From Parerythrobacter lacustris (GTDB lineage: Bacteria; Pseudomonadota; Alphaproteobacteria; Sphingomonadales; Sphingomonadaceae): 64,000 nucleotides of DNA. The notes beneath the pieces were generated by a model. The model was not told the origin of the DNA. It was given only the letters and a program-made list of their open reading frames with translations, and made no database searches. The stretch covers positions 248,001 to 312,000 of the forward strand of contig NZ_JANKHH010000003.1 in NCBI RefSeq assembly GCF_024626475.1, in the 5' to 3' direction. Both the position numbers and the translations under genes were made by a program. Positions 1 to 7,323 of the stretch are shown one piece after another (the first letter of the stretch is position 1; every line of letters begins with the position of its first letter).

Positions 1-1
1 C

Positions 2-883
2 CCCGAACTGTTTTCGCAGGTGCCTGTCGAGCCGGTGTCGAACTATCCCAACCGCCTGGCCAAGAGCCTCGCGGCCTGTGCGCCGGCGGCGGCCAAGGGC
101 AAGCCCACCGTCGCCGTGCTCACGCCGGGCATCTACAACAGCGCCTATTTCGAGCATTCCTTCCTCGCCGACCAGATGGGGGCCGAACTCGTCGAGGGCA
201 GCGATCTCAGGGTCAAGGACGGACGTGTCCAGATGCGCACGACGCGCGGTTACGAGCCGGTCGACGTGATATATCGCCGGGTGGACGACGAGTTTCTCGA
301 TCCGCTGACCTTCAATCCGTCGAGCCTTCTCGGCGTGCCGGGTATCATGGATGTCTATCGGGCCGGCGGGGTGACGATCGCTAATGCCCCCGGCACCGGC
401 ATTTGCGACGACAAGGCGATCTACAGTTTCATGCCGGAAATCGTCGAATTCTACACCGGCGAGAAGCCGCTACTGCCCAACGTTCAGACATGGCGTTGCT
501 CGGACAAGGACAGCCTGAAATACGTGCTCGACAATCTCGCTGAGGTCGTCGTCAAGGAAGTCCACGGTTCGGGCGGGTACGGCATGCTGATCGGTCCGAC
601 CGCCTCGAAGAACGAAATCGCCGTCTTCCGCAAGAAGCTGCTGGCCAACCCGAAAAACTATATCGCGCAGCCGACCCTGTCGCTTTCGACTTGCCCTATC
701 TTCACCCGCCAGGGCCTCGCACCGCGGCATGTCGATCTGCGACCCTTCGTTCTCGTTTCACCGGACAGGATCGACATCACCCCGGGCGGATTGACCCGGG
801 TGGCGCTTAAGAAAGGTTCGTTGGTGGTCAACTCCTCGCAAGGTGGCGGCACCAAGGATACGTGGGTGCTCAAGGAAACATGA
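2..883 (+). CDS. Circularly permuted ATP-grasp protein, 3' part
   Basis: The gene enters from the left edge: the frame is open from base 2, so the 5' end lies outside the window. ATP-grasp enzymes form amide bonds with ATP; this circularly permuted type occurs with alpha-E, transglutaminase and Anbu genes and is proposed to make or attach peptide-like tags. Visible family signatures are NAPGTGICDDKAIYSF, the glycine-rich VVKEVHGSGGYGMLIGP and the C-terminal SSQGGGTKDTWVL. The TGA is followed 13 bases later by the alpha-E start, so the genes are co-transcribed. The substrate is not known. Confidence 0.85.
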   Translation, partial: PELFSQVPVEPVSNYPNRLAKSLAACAPAAAKGKPTVAVLTPGIYNSAYFEHSFLADQMGAELVEGSDLRVKDGRVQMRTTRGYEPVDVIYRRVDDEFLDPLTFNPSSLLGVPGIMDVYRAGGVTIANAPGTGICDDKAIYSFMPEIVEFYTGEKPLLPNVQTWRCSDKDSLKYVLDNLAEVVVKEVHGSGGYGMLIGPTASKNEIAVFRKKLLANPKNYIAQPTLSLSTCPIFTRQGLAPRHVDLRPFVLVSPDRIDITPGGLTRVALKKGSLVVNSSQGGGTKDTWVLKET

Positions 884-896
884 CGGGGAACCTGCC

Positions 897-1841
897 TTGC
901 TAGGCCGCACGGCCAACGGAATGTTCTGGATGTTCCGCTACCTCGAACGGGCGGAGAATACTGCACGCCTGCTTGAAGCCGGCTTGCGGATGGCCGTAAC
1001 CCGCGACTTGGTGACGGCGGAGGAGGAGTGGCGTTCGGTTATTTCCACGCTAGGCATGCGAGATGCGTTCGAACGCCATCATGCGACCTACACCGGCTAT
1101 CAGGTGTGGAACTTCATCCTGCGCGACAAGGATAACGCAGCGAGCGTGCTTAACATGATGCGCGAGGTGCGGACCAATGCCCGCGCGGTGCGCACCGCCA
1201 TCACCGCCGAATTGTGGGAAGTGATCAACGAAAGCTGGATGCAGGTGCGCGATTTGCTCGCCAGGCCGGTGGGGCAGGGCAGCGTCGGCGAAATTGTCGC
1301 GCTCGTCCGCCGTGCCGGGACGCTGGCGCACGGCGCCATGGCAGGGACGCTGCTGCGCAGCGAAGGCTATCACTTCGCCCGCGCGGGGACCTTCGTCGAG
1401 CGGGCGGACAGCGTTGCGCGCATCCTCGACCTCAAATACTTCCTCCTGCTTCCCTCGCTCTCCTATGTCGGATCGAGCCTCGACAAGGGTCAGTGGGACA
1501 ATGTGCTGCGCTCGGTGTCTGGCGATCGCGCCTATCGCTGGCTCAATGCGGGGACGATCGACGCACGCGGGATCGTGGAATTCCTCGTCCTCGACGAGCG
1601 TTTCCCGCGCAGTCTTGCCTTCTGCCACTCGGCTCTGCGCGAAGAATTGAACGCTCTGGACCGGCTTCACGGCAAGGAAGGCACGAGCAACCACCTGATG
1701 CGCGAGGCTGATCTGCGCATGGCCAATCTGACCATCGAGACGGTTTTCGAGCGCGGCCTGCACGAGTTCCTGCTCGGTTTCATGGCCTCCAATTCGGCCA
1801 TCGCTGCTGCGATTGCCGAAGATTACAGATTTGCGAGGTAG
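897..1841 (+). CDS. Alpha-E domain protein
   Basis: An all-helical alpha-E (formerly DUF403) protein of about 314 residues. The start is chosen at TTG 897, preceded by GGGGAA at 885-890, because family members begin with this LLGRTANGMFWMFRYLERAE block; an upstream ATG at 843 would put meaningless sequence in front and overlap the ATP-grasp gene. No catalytic motif is recognised. The family is always found with circularly permuted ATP-grasp genes and probably assists that reaction (known association; role inferred). The gene lies 5 bases before the transglutaminase gene. Confidence 0.85.
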   Translation: MLGRTANGMFWMFRYLERAENTARLLEAGLRMAVTRDLVTAEEEWRSVISTLGMRDAFERHHATYTGYQVWNFILRDKDNAASVLNMMREVRTNARAVRTAITAELWEVINESWMQVRDLLARPVGQGSVGEIVALVRRAGTLAHGAMAGTLLRSEGYHFARAGTFVERADSVARILDLKYFLLLPSLSYVGSSLDKGQWDNVLRSVSGDRAYRWLNAGTIDARGIVEFLVLDERFPRSLAFCHSALREELNALDRLHGKEGTSNHLMREADLRMANLTIETVFERGLHEFLLGFMASNSAIAAAIAEDYRFAR

Positions 1842-1846
1842 GCGAA

Positions 1847-2662
1847 GTGAAGCTTTCGATCCGTCATACCACGCGATACCGCTTCTCCGAGCCGGTGGTG
1901 CATGCATTGCAGCGCCTCAGGCTGAAACCGAAGAGCACGCAGGGGCAGCAAGTCCTCAACTGGAAGATGTCTTACGAGAACGCTTCGCCCGAGCTCGACT
2001 ATGACGACCAGCATTTCAACGCCATCACACTGGTCAGCGTCGATAGCGGTGTCACCGAAGTGGTCGTGCAGTGCGAAGGAACGGTGCTGACGGAAGACAA
2101 CGCCGGGGTGATTGGTCATCATTCGGGCCATTTGCCGCTGTGGTCGTTCCTCGGCCAGACCCGCCTGACCAAGCCCGGGCCGAGAATCCGTGCTATGGTA
2201 TCGAGCCTTGAAGAGGCGAAGGGAGACCGGTTGGCGTTCCTTCACGCGCTCTCGAGCCGGATCTCGGAACAGGTCGAGTATCGCACCGGCCAGACTGGGC
2301 CCGCTACGACTGCGGAAGAAGCTGCCGAACTCGGACTGGGCGTGTGCCAGGATCACGCGCACATCTTCATCGGTGCCGCACGTTTGATGGATATCCCGGT
2401 AAGGTATGTCAGCGGCTACCTGATGATGAACGACCGGATCGATCAGGAAGCGACCCACGCCTGGGCCGAAGCGCATGTCGATGGGCTGGGCTGGGTCGGG
2501 TTCGACATATCGAACGGGATCAGCCCCGACCCGCGCTATGTCCGGGTTGCGACCGGGCTGGACTATCGCGATGCCGCCCCGATCACCGGGATCAGTTTTG
2601 GCACAGCTAACGAGATGCTTCGGGTTGACGTGGCGGTCGAGCAGCAACAGGCTGATCAATAG
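1847..2662 (+). CDS. Transglutaminase-like cysteine peptidase
   Basis: A 271-residue protein starting at GTG, five bases after the alpha-E stop. It has the N-terminal beta-sandwich of bacterial transglutaminase-like proteins (MKLSIRHTTRYRFSEPV) and a full Cys-His-Asp triad: C167 in GVCQDHAHIF, H204 in THAWAE and D220 in GFDISNG. In this conserved gene set the enzyme is thought to cleave or transfer peptide bonds made by the ATP-grasp partner. No signal peptide is seen, so it should act in the cytoplasm. The family is certain; the substrate is unknown. Confidence 0.9.
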   Translation: MKLSIRHTTRYRFSEPVVHALQRLRLKPKSTQGQQVLNWKMSYENASPELDYDDQHFNAITLVSVDSGVTEVVVQCEGTVLTEDNAGVIGHHSGHLPLWSFLGQTRLTKPGPRIRAMVSSLEEAKGDRLAFLHALSSRISEQVEYRTGQTGPATTAEEAAELGLGVCQDHAHIFIGAARLMDIPVRYVSGYLMMNDRIDQEATHAWAEAHVDGLGWVGFDISNGISPDPRYVRVATGLDYRDAAPITGISFGTANEMLRVDVAVEQQQADQ

Positions 2663-2706
2663 CGCGCATCGCGCCCGCGCGCTGCTATCGGGGGAACGAC
2701 TGACAG

Positions 2707-3447
2707 ATGACCTATTGCGTGGGCATGGTGCTGGACAAAGGGCTCGTGTTGATGAGCGACACGCGGACCAATTCGGGCGTCGACAATATCTCGGTGTTTC
2801 GCAAGATGGTTCACTGGCAAGTGCCGGGCGAGCGGCTGATCGCGGTCATGACAGCGGGCAATCTGGCCACCACCCAGTCGGTCATCAGCCAACTTGAAGA
2901 GCGGACGAAGGCACCGGACGAGCGATCAAATTCGCTGCTTGGCATGCCGACCATGTTCCAGGTTGCAAGCGAGATCGGCAGGCTCCTCCGAAGGACTATC
3001 GAAGAACAGCAGTCCGCCAATGGACCGAGCGGATCAGGTCGGTTCACCGCTTCGATCATCCTCGCCGGCCAGATCGCCGGGATGGAGCCGCGCCTGTTCC
3101 TGATCTATCCGGAAGGCAATTTCATCGAGGCCAGCACCGACACGCCGTTCTTCCAGATCGGGGAGACCAAGTATGGTCGCCCCATTCTGATCCGGGGCTA
3201 CGACAGCAGCATGAGCTTCGAGGACGCGGTGAAGCTGTTGATGGTTTCGTTCGATTCCACCCTCAAGGCCAACCTCTCGGTCGGGCTGCCACTGGACCTT
3301 ATGGTAATCGGCCGCGACACGTTCGAGCCGACACACCAGCGGCGGATCACCCATGATGATACGTACTATCAGGCGATATCGTCGAGTTGGGGTGATGCCC
3401 TGAGAAATGCGTTTCATTCATTGCCTGATTTTGGGTTCTATCCTTAA
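2707..3447 (+). CDS. Anbu (proteasome-related) peptidase
   Basis: A 246-residue N-terminal-nucleophile peptidase of the Anbu/HslV/proteasome-beta lineage. The protein begins MTYCVGMVLDKGLVLMSDTR; removal of Met would expose Thr2 as the nucleophile, and DTRTNSG is the usual block after the second strand. Anbu assembles into open helical rings rather than a closed cage in characterised relatives. It follows the transglutaminase gene by 44 bases and completes the ATP-grasp, alpha-E, transglutaminase, Anbu set, so a role in processing material tagged by its neighbours is likely. Confidence 0.88.
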   Translation: MTYCVGMVLDKGLVLMSDTRTNSGVDNISVFRKMVHWQVPGERLIAVMTAGNLATTQSVISQLEERTKAPDERSNSLLGMPTMFQVASEIGRLLRRTIEEQQSANGPSGSGRFTASIILAGQIAGMEPRLFLIYPEGNFIEASTDTPFFQIGETKYGRPILIRGYDSSMSFEDAVKLLMVSFDSTLKANLSVGLPLDLMVIGRDTFEPTHQRRITHDDTYYQAISSSWGDALRNAFHSLPDFGFYP

Positions 3448-3467
3448 GTAAAAATGCATAAGTATTA

Positions 3468-3497
3468 TTGACATCCGTCTAATTACTGTCCGAATAT
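3468..3497 (+). promoter_or_regulatory. Candidate sigma-70 type promoter
   Basis: The AT-rich gap between the Anbu gene and the LuxR-type regulator carries TTGACA at 3468-3473 followed, about 18 bases on, by the weak -10-like GAATAT. The -35 is perfect but the -10 matches only half of the consensus. It would drive the regulator at 3635. The rest of the 187-base gap shows no ORF or clear repeat. Confidence 0.35.
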
Positions 3498-3634
3498 TTA
3501 CCTAAGATTACTCCATAATGGAGTTTTAGAAAAACCTTTCAATTCAACGGCACAGTCGAATTGACACGAAATGATACGCGAAAATGGAGTGAGATGGCGT
3601 TTCTTCGAAGGCCAACTGCCGACAGCCTGCCGGC

Positions 3635-4267
3635 ATGGAAAAACGTCTTGTACTTCACTGTGTCGACCACGATAGCCGGACCCGTGCCGAGCTTGCTCGC
3701 GCCGTTTTTGAGCTAGGATGCCATGCCGAGGTCTATAGCTCTCTCGAGGAGCTGTTGGATCACCATCCGCGAGATGGCATTGTGCTTGCGCGCGATTATC
3801 CGCAACTTGGCGGTATTGCGCCGTTTCTTGATGCGCTGGCTGAATTCGGAATCTGGCTGCCGGTCATTGCGACCGACACCCAGCCGACGACCTCGCGCAT
3901 TGTTGCGGCAATGAAGGCCGGTTCGCTCGATTATCTCCCTTTGCCGGTCGAGGTCGGACGGCTCGCTGCGATGCTCGAACGTATCGGCGACGAAGCCGAG
4001 CGGCGAAGCGAAGCGAGGCGGCGCATGGTCGAGGCGCGGAACCGCATCGCCGCGCTGTCCAACCGCGAGCGGGAGGTGCTCGAATGGCTGGCAGGCGGCA
4101 GCAGCAACAAGACCATCGCCCGGCAGCTCGACATCAGCCCGAGGACGGTCGAGATCCACCGCGCCAACATGATGAGCAAGCTCGGCGCCAAGCACCCCGC
4201 CGATGCGGTGCGGCTGTCGTTCGAGGCCGGGCTGGAGGCGCCCAGAGCGGCACAGCGCGCGGCCTAG
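3635..4267 (+). CDS. LuxR/FixJ-type regulator, degenerate receiver
   Basis: A 210-residue two-domain protein. Residues about 4-120 have the fold pattern of a response-regulator receiver; residues about 138-200 are a LuxR-type helix-turn-helix (LSNREREVLEWLAGGSSNKTI then SPRTVEIHRANMMSKLGAK). The receiver lacks key residues: the position four before the Pro of LARDYP, normally the phosphorylated Asp, is Ala52, and the usual Lys near LPLPVE is missing. Phosphorylation control is therefore doubtful. No histidine kinase gene is adjacent. Its TAG overlaps the stop of the convergent gene. Target genes are unknown. Confidence 0.8.
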   Translation: MEKRLVLHCVDHDSRTRAELARAVFELGCHAEVYSSLEELLDHHPRDGIVLARDYPQLGGIAPFLDALAEFGIWLPVIATDTQPTTSRIVAAMKAGSLDYLPLPVEVGRLAAMLERIGDEAERRSEARRRMVEARNRIAALSNREREVLEWLAGGSSNKTIARQLDISPRTVEIHRANMMSKLGAKHPADAVRLSFEAGLEAPRAAQRAA

Positions 4268-4929
4268 CGGCAGAACCCCTTGCCGCCCGCCTCGAGATGG
4301 AAGTGGTCGGCATGCGCGGTGTTGTATTCCGGCCCGAGCACCGTGCCGAAGCGCTTGCAGGCGCTGGCCTGGACGGTGCGGAGGAACTCGCGTTCCTTGC
4401 TGTTGCCGCCCCGCCATTGCCCCAGGACGCTCACCCGGCGCCCATCCTCGAGCACGAAGGCCGCGACATCCACCGCCTCCGCCCGGGCATGGGCCGAACG
4501 CTTGCTCGACCCGGCGACGTTGCGGCAGGAATAGCTCCCCATCGTCTCGATCCGCGCCAGCGGGCTACCGAGGATCTGCCGCGCTGCGCGGTCGACCCCG
4601 TAGCGGGCCCACCCCGCCAGCGCCTGCGCGGTGGGGCAGGTGACCGGGCCCATATTCGCCAGCGCGAAACCCTGCGCATCGCCCGCCAGTCGCTCCAGCG
4701 TCACCGCGCCGACCGCAGAGCATCCGGCGCCGTAGTACCGGTCCGGCTGCGGCACGAAGCGCGCGCCCGTCCCGCCCAGCTCGGCGAGGCATTGCCCCAC
4801 CGCCGGACTCATCGCCACCCCTGAGGCGCGCGCCTCGGCCCGTGGAGCGGAGGCCTGGCGCCCCTCGGGCAGCAGGCTGCATCCCCCGAGGGTGAGCACG
4901 AACAGCAGCGATGCGGAGCGCGTGACCAT
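4264..4929 (-). CDS. Extensin-like lipoprotein
   Basis: A 221-residue protein of the extensin-like C-terminal family. The N-terminus MVTRSASLLFVLTLGGC is a lipoprotein signal with the modified Cys at 17. The family resembles LAS/D,D-carboxypeptidase-type metallopeptidases: SAHARAEAVDVAAF and HADHFHLEAGGKGFC carry the expected His, Asp and His ligands, and six or more Cys suggest disulfides. It probably acts on peptidoglycan or a related periplasmic polymer (inference from fold). The stop codons of this gene and the regulator at 3635 overlap head-on at 4264-4267, so any terminator would lie inside coding sequence. Confidence 0.75.
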   Translation of the reverse strand: MVTRSASLLFVLTLGGCSLLPEGRQASAPRAEARASGVAMSPAVGQCLAELGGTGARFVPQPDRYYGAGCSAVGAVTLERLAGDAQGFALANMGPVTCPTAQALAGWARYGVDRAARQILGSPLARIETMGSYSCRNVAGSSKRSAHARAEAVDVAAFVLEDGRRVSVLGQWRGGNSKEREFLRTVQASACKRFGTVLGPEYNTAHADHFHLEAGGKGFCR

Positions 4930-4994
4930 GTCGGGGAAACTACCGGCGCCATGGTTAACGCCCCGCTAATTCCGCCCCTCCGTCGATCGCGCAA

Positions 4995-5378
4995 TCAGGG
5001 CGCTTCGCACTGCTCCCACAGCTCGATCTTCACCCCGTCCGGGTCGAGCAGCCAGGCGAACTTGCCGTAGCCTTCGTCCGAGGTGCCGAGGATCTCGACC
5101 CCCTTGTCCTTCAGCTGCGCCACCATGCCGTCGCAATCGTCGACCCGCATGTTGATCATGAAGCCGCCGATGCCGGGCTTGATATACTGGTCGTCCTTGA
5201 AGTGGCTGACGAGCGAGTAGGGCGCCTCGCAGGTCTCCTCCGACCACATCAGCTGCGGCCCGTAATCGCCCTCAAGCCCCAGAACATCGCGGTACCACGC
5301 CCGCGTCGCCTCGGGGTCCTTCACGACGTAGAACACGCCGCCCAGTCCTGTGATTTTTGGCCCGGTCACTTTTGCCAT
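4995..5378 (-). CDS. VOC family (glyoxalase-like) protein
   Basis: A 127-residue single-module vicinal-oxygen-chelate protein. The ATG at 5378 is preferred because the upstream bases give GGGAGTGGGAT as a ribosome site and the fold begins at ITGLGGVFYVVKDPEATRAWYRDVLGLE; a longer reading frame to 5480 adds an unlikely basic tail. LDPDGVKIELWE at the C-terminus is the usual metal-ligand strand. Relatives include glyoxalases, dioxygenases and antibiotic-binding proteins, and the substrate cannot be deduced. It is a single gene. Confidence 0.8.
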   Translation of the reverse strand: MAKVTGPKITGLGGVFYVVKDPEATRAWYRDVLGLEGDYGPQLMWSEETCEAPYSLVSHFKDDQYIKPGIGGFMINMRVDDCDGMVAQLKDKGVEILGTSDEGYGKFAWLLDPDGVKIELWEQCEAP

Positions 5379-5600
5379 ATCCCACTCCCGTCTCCCGCCA
5401 AAGGCGACACTAAGGCGACACCAAAAACGCTTCCGGCCGCCCCATGGTTCGCAGCGTGACGATGCTGCCAAATTGCCCAAGTTTGCACAGTGGCGCGATG
5501 AAAACGCGTAAAGTTGCGCCCCCGCACTGGCGAGCCGGATGAAGGAGGGCGGGGCGATGTTAGCAGGCTTGGGGCGTGTAGGAAAACGGGGAGTTGAGGC

Positions 5601-5870
5601 TCAAATCTCGCGGAGATCTATCTCTTCAAATTCGTGATAAACTCGCCGTAGGTCCAAATGCTTTATGCGAAATTGGCTCCGCCTTTTAATCTCGGTGCGC
5701 CCTGGCCCGTCAACAAGCTTAATGCCTGGATCATAGTAGATCTGACCCTCGACGAATGCTTTGAGAAATAGAATGAAATCTGTTTGCTCACACAATTGAA
5801 CCCTATGACCGAAGCGATAGCGTCTTGGGTCTAACTCACACATTGATGCAACATACGCAGCCCTAGCGTG
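5601..5870 (-). pseudogene. 3' remnant of a possible MvaI/BcnI-like nuclease gene
   Basis: Only the last 90 codons survive; the frame runs leftward from the IS end at 5870 to the stop at 5601, and an internal ATG at 5843 is unlikely to be a true start. The residues FVEGQIYYDPGIKL and KRRSQFRIKHLDLRRVYHEF resemble, from memory, the C-terminus of restriction endonucleases of the MvaI/BcnI type; this has not been checked by search. Base composition is clearly more AT-rich than the flanks. The missing N-terminal part should have encoded the catalytic centre, so no activity is expected. The other side of the IS carries a truncated XRE regulator in the same orientation. Confidence 0.5.
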
Positions 5871-5897
5871 TGAGTAGCCCCGAGTTTTCTAGACGCC
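5871..5897. repeat. Left terminal inverted repeat of the IS3 element
   Basis: A 27-bp terminal repeat starting TGAGTAGCCCCGAG. It matches the complement of 7063-7089 with three mismatches. The orfB stop region lies just inside. Confidence 0.9.
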
Positions 5898-6764
5898 TTC
5901 GGTGCTCATGTTTTGCTGCCGTTCGAACTCGACGGGTGACAGCATCCCGTTCCTGACCTGCTTGCGCACCGGGTTGTAGAACATCTCGATGTAATCGAAC
6001 ACATCCTGCCTTGCCTCGTTGCGTGAGCGATAGGTCCGGCGCCGGATGCGTTCGCGCTTGAGCGAGGAGAAGAAGCTCTCGGCCACGGCATTGTCATGAC
6101 AGTTGCCGCGTCGGCTCATCGAGTGCTCAAGATTGTGAGCCCGGATGAACGCAGCCCAGTCCATGCTGGTGAACTGCGAGCCCTGATCCGAATGGATCAG
6201 TACCCGTTGCTTGGGCTTGCGCCGCCATACCGCCATGTGCAGCGCCTGCAGCACCACATCGGTGGTCTGCCGGCTTTGCATTGACCAACCCACCACGCGG
6301 CGGGAGTACAAGTCGATCACGACAGCCAGATAGGCAAAGCCCTCCAAGGTGCGAATGTAGGTGATGTCTGTCACCCAGGCCCGGTCTGGCGCAGCCACGT
6401 CGAACTGACGATCCAGAGTGTTGTCGACCGCCAGAGACGGCTTGCCACCATAGCTGCCTGGCCTGCGCTTGTAGCCGATCTGGGCCTTGATACCCGCCAG
6501 CCTGGTCAGCCGGGCAACGCGGTTCGGGCAGCAGGTCTCACCGTGATCCAGCAGGTCATCGTGCAGCTTGCGGTAGCCATAGACCTTGCCGCTGTCGTTC
6601 CAGGCTTGCCGGATCAACTCCGTCTGCCGAGCATCTTCCTGAGCTCGCTGACTCAGCGGACTCTTCTGCCACGCATAGAACCCGCTGGGATGGATGCGAA
6701 GACACCGGCACATCGCGCGCACCGAGAACAGCGTGCGATGATCGGCTACGAACGCGTATCTCAC
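5889..6764 (-). CDS. IS3-family transposase OrfB (DDE integrase core)
   Basis: The catalytic half of the transposase, 291 residues from a GTG that overlaps the orfA stop in GTGA (6764-6761). The DDE triad is intact: D133 (AWVTDITYI), D193 (IHSDQGSQF) and E229 (NAVAESFFSSLK), with 35 residues between the second Asp and the Glu as in the family. The N-terminal HTH_21 region contains SGFYAWQKSP and YGYRKLHDDL. It may be made alone by coupled initiation or, more likely, as an OrfAB fusion through the slippery run at 6794-6800. Confidence 0.95.
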   Translation of the reverse strand: MRYAFVADHRTLFSVRAMCRCLRIHPSGFYAWQKSPLSQRAQEDARQTELIRQAWNDSGKVYGYRKLHDDLLDHGETCCPNRVARLTRLAGIKAQIGYKRRPGSYGGKPSLAVDNTLDRQFDVAAPDRAWVTDITYIRTLEGFAYLAVVIDLYSRRVVGWSMQSRQTTDVVLQALHMAVWRRKPKQRVLIHSDQGSQFTSMDWAAFIRAHNLEHSMSRRGNCHDNAVAESFFSSLKRERIRRRTYRSRNEARQDVFDYIEMFYNPVRKQVRNGMLSPVEFERQQNMSTEGV

Positions 6765-7030
6765 TTTGCATCCCTGGCGAAATACGCGGTGGCTTTTTTT
6801 AGGATGTCACGCTCCTCGGTCACCCGGGCCAACTCGCGCTTCAGTTGGCGGATCTCCGCATCCTTGTTGGCATCGCCGGATACCACCTTCGCGAACCGTC
6901 GCTTCCACGCATACAGCGAGTGCGGGCTGACCCCGAGCCGCTGAGAAACCTCCGCTACCGGATATCCACGCTCGATGATCTGGGCCACCGCATCACGCTT
7001 GAACTCATCACTGAAATTGGGCTTCCCCAT
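6761..7030 (-). CDS. IS3-family transposase OrfA (HTH and leucine zipper)
   Basis: An 89-residue protein with an N-terminal helix-turn-helix (FSDEFKRDAVAQIIERGYPV then VSQRLGVSPHSLYAWKRRF) and a coiled coil from about residue 55 (KDAEIRQLKRELARVTEERD). OrfA binds the terminal repeats and feeds translation into OrfB by a -1 shift. Frame, length and residues look intact, so the element may be functional. Confidence 0.94.
   Translation of the reverse strand: MGKPNFSDEFKRDAVAQIIERGYPVAEVSQRLGVSPHSLYAWKRRFAKVVSGDANKDAEIRQLKRELARVTEERDILKKATAYFARDAK
6794..6800 (-). other. Programmed -1 frameshift site in the IS3 element
   Basis: On the minus strand a run of seven A followed by G (read CTA AAA AAA GCC in the orfA frame) sits about 30 bases before the orfA stop. 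A one-base backward slip continues as K K S H R V F R Q G C K V R Y A F without a stop, joining OrfA to OrfB. A7G or A6G runs are the usual signal in IS3 elements. Confidence 0.8.
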
Positions 7031-7062
7031 CGTCGCCTCCTGTCCTCAAAATTAGGATCGAA

Positions 7063-7089
7063 GGCGTCCAGAAATCTAGGGGCTACTCA
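7063..7089. repeat. Right terminal inverted repeat of the IS3 element
   Basis: A 27-bp terminal repeat ending AGGGGCTACTCA. It provides the TAG that now ends the interrupted XRE gene. Confidence 0.9.
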
Positions 7090-7193
7090 TCCCAACGATA
7101 AATTTGGCGAGAACTATATCCAGCTTTGTCGGCGAATTCCTCGACTGTCAGGCCTGCCTGAGTCCTGAGCAAAGCAAATTCATCCGGCGACAT
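7083..7193 (-). pseudogene. 5' remnant of an XRE-type helix-turn-helix regulator
   Basis: Thirty-six codons survive from ATG 7193 before the IS end supplies an in-frame TAG. The peptide contains LLRTQAGLTVEEFADKAGYS and then SRQIYRWDE, the classic XRE/Cro helix-turn-helix ending in the IYRWE-type third helix. An AGGAGA ribosome site lies five bases before the ATG, and an 11-bp palindrome directly upstream looks like its own operator. The gene has the same orientation as the nuclease-like remnant beyond the IS, so regulator and nuclease may have formed one operon. Confidence 0.75.
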
Positions 7194-7209
7194 GAGGTTC
7201 TCCTGGGAC

Positions 7210-7234
7210 AAATTCCGACACCCTGTCGGAATTT
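7210..7234. promoter_or_regulatory. Perfect 11-bp palindrome, probable XRE operator
   Basis: AAATTCCGACA at 7210-7220 and its exact complement TGTCGGAATTT at 7224-7234 are separated by CCC. The site ends 17 bases before the start of the XRE remnant, just upstream of its ribosome site, where an autoregulatory operator would be. There is no T-run, so it is not a terminator. Confidence 0.55.
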
Positions 7235-7274
7235 GCCCTCGCTAACTGACTCAACGGATCGTGAAAAGAAAAAT

Positions 7275-7289
7275 GTTCCTTTTTTGTTC
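7275..7289. promoter_or_regulatory. LexA-like box GTTC-N7-GTTC
   Basis: The sequence GTTCCTTTTTTGTTC fits the alphaproteobacterial SOS operator GTTC-N7-GTTC. It lies about 80 bases upstream of the truncated XRE gene and 34 bases beyond the 3' end of the symporter gene. An eight-base pattern should occur about twice by chance in a window of this size on both strands, so the position is the main argument. Confidence 0.4.
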
Positions 7290-7323
7290 CGAATTGGACT
7301 ATTCTTCCACAGACGAGGTGCCA

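Larger units (their letters stand above)
5871..7089 (-). mobile_element. IS3-family insertion sequence, about 1219 bp
   Basis: The element is complete. Its ends are imperfect 27-bp inverted repeats at 5871-5897 and 7063-7089 (24 of 27 positions agree), beginning TGAGTAGCCCC at one end and ending GGGGCTACTCA at the other, so it has the TG...CA termini of the family. Inside are orfA and orfB with a slippery site. The flanks (GCGTG on the left, TCCCA on the right) do not form a target duplication, which points to a later adjacent deletion or recombination between two copies. Both neighbours are truncated genes. Confidence 0.92.

Noticed and set aside
843-896. Earlier start for the alpha-E gene at ATG 843
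   Set aside because: The added residues overlap the ATP-grasp gene and do not fit the family; TTG 897 has a ribosome site.
5871-5871. Target-site duplication of the IS3 element
   Set aside because: The 3-6 bases outside the two ends (GCGTG and TCCCA) do not match, so none is claimed.
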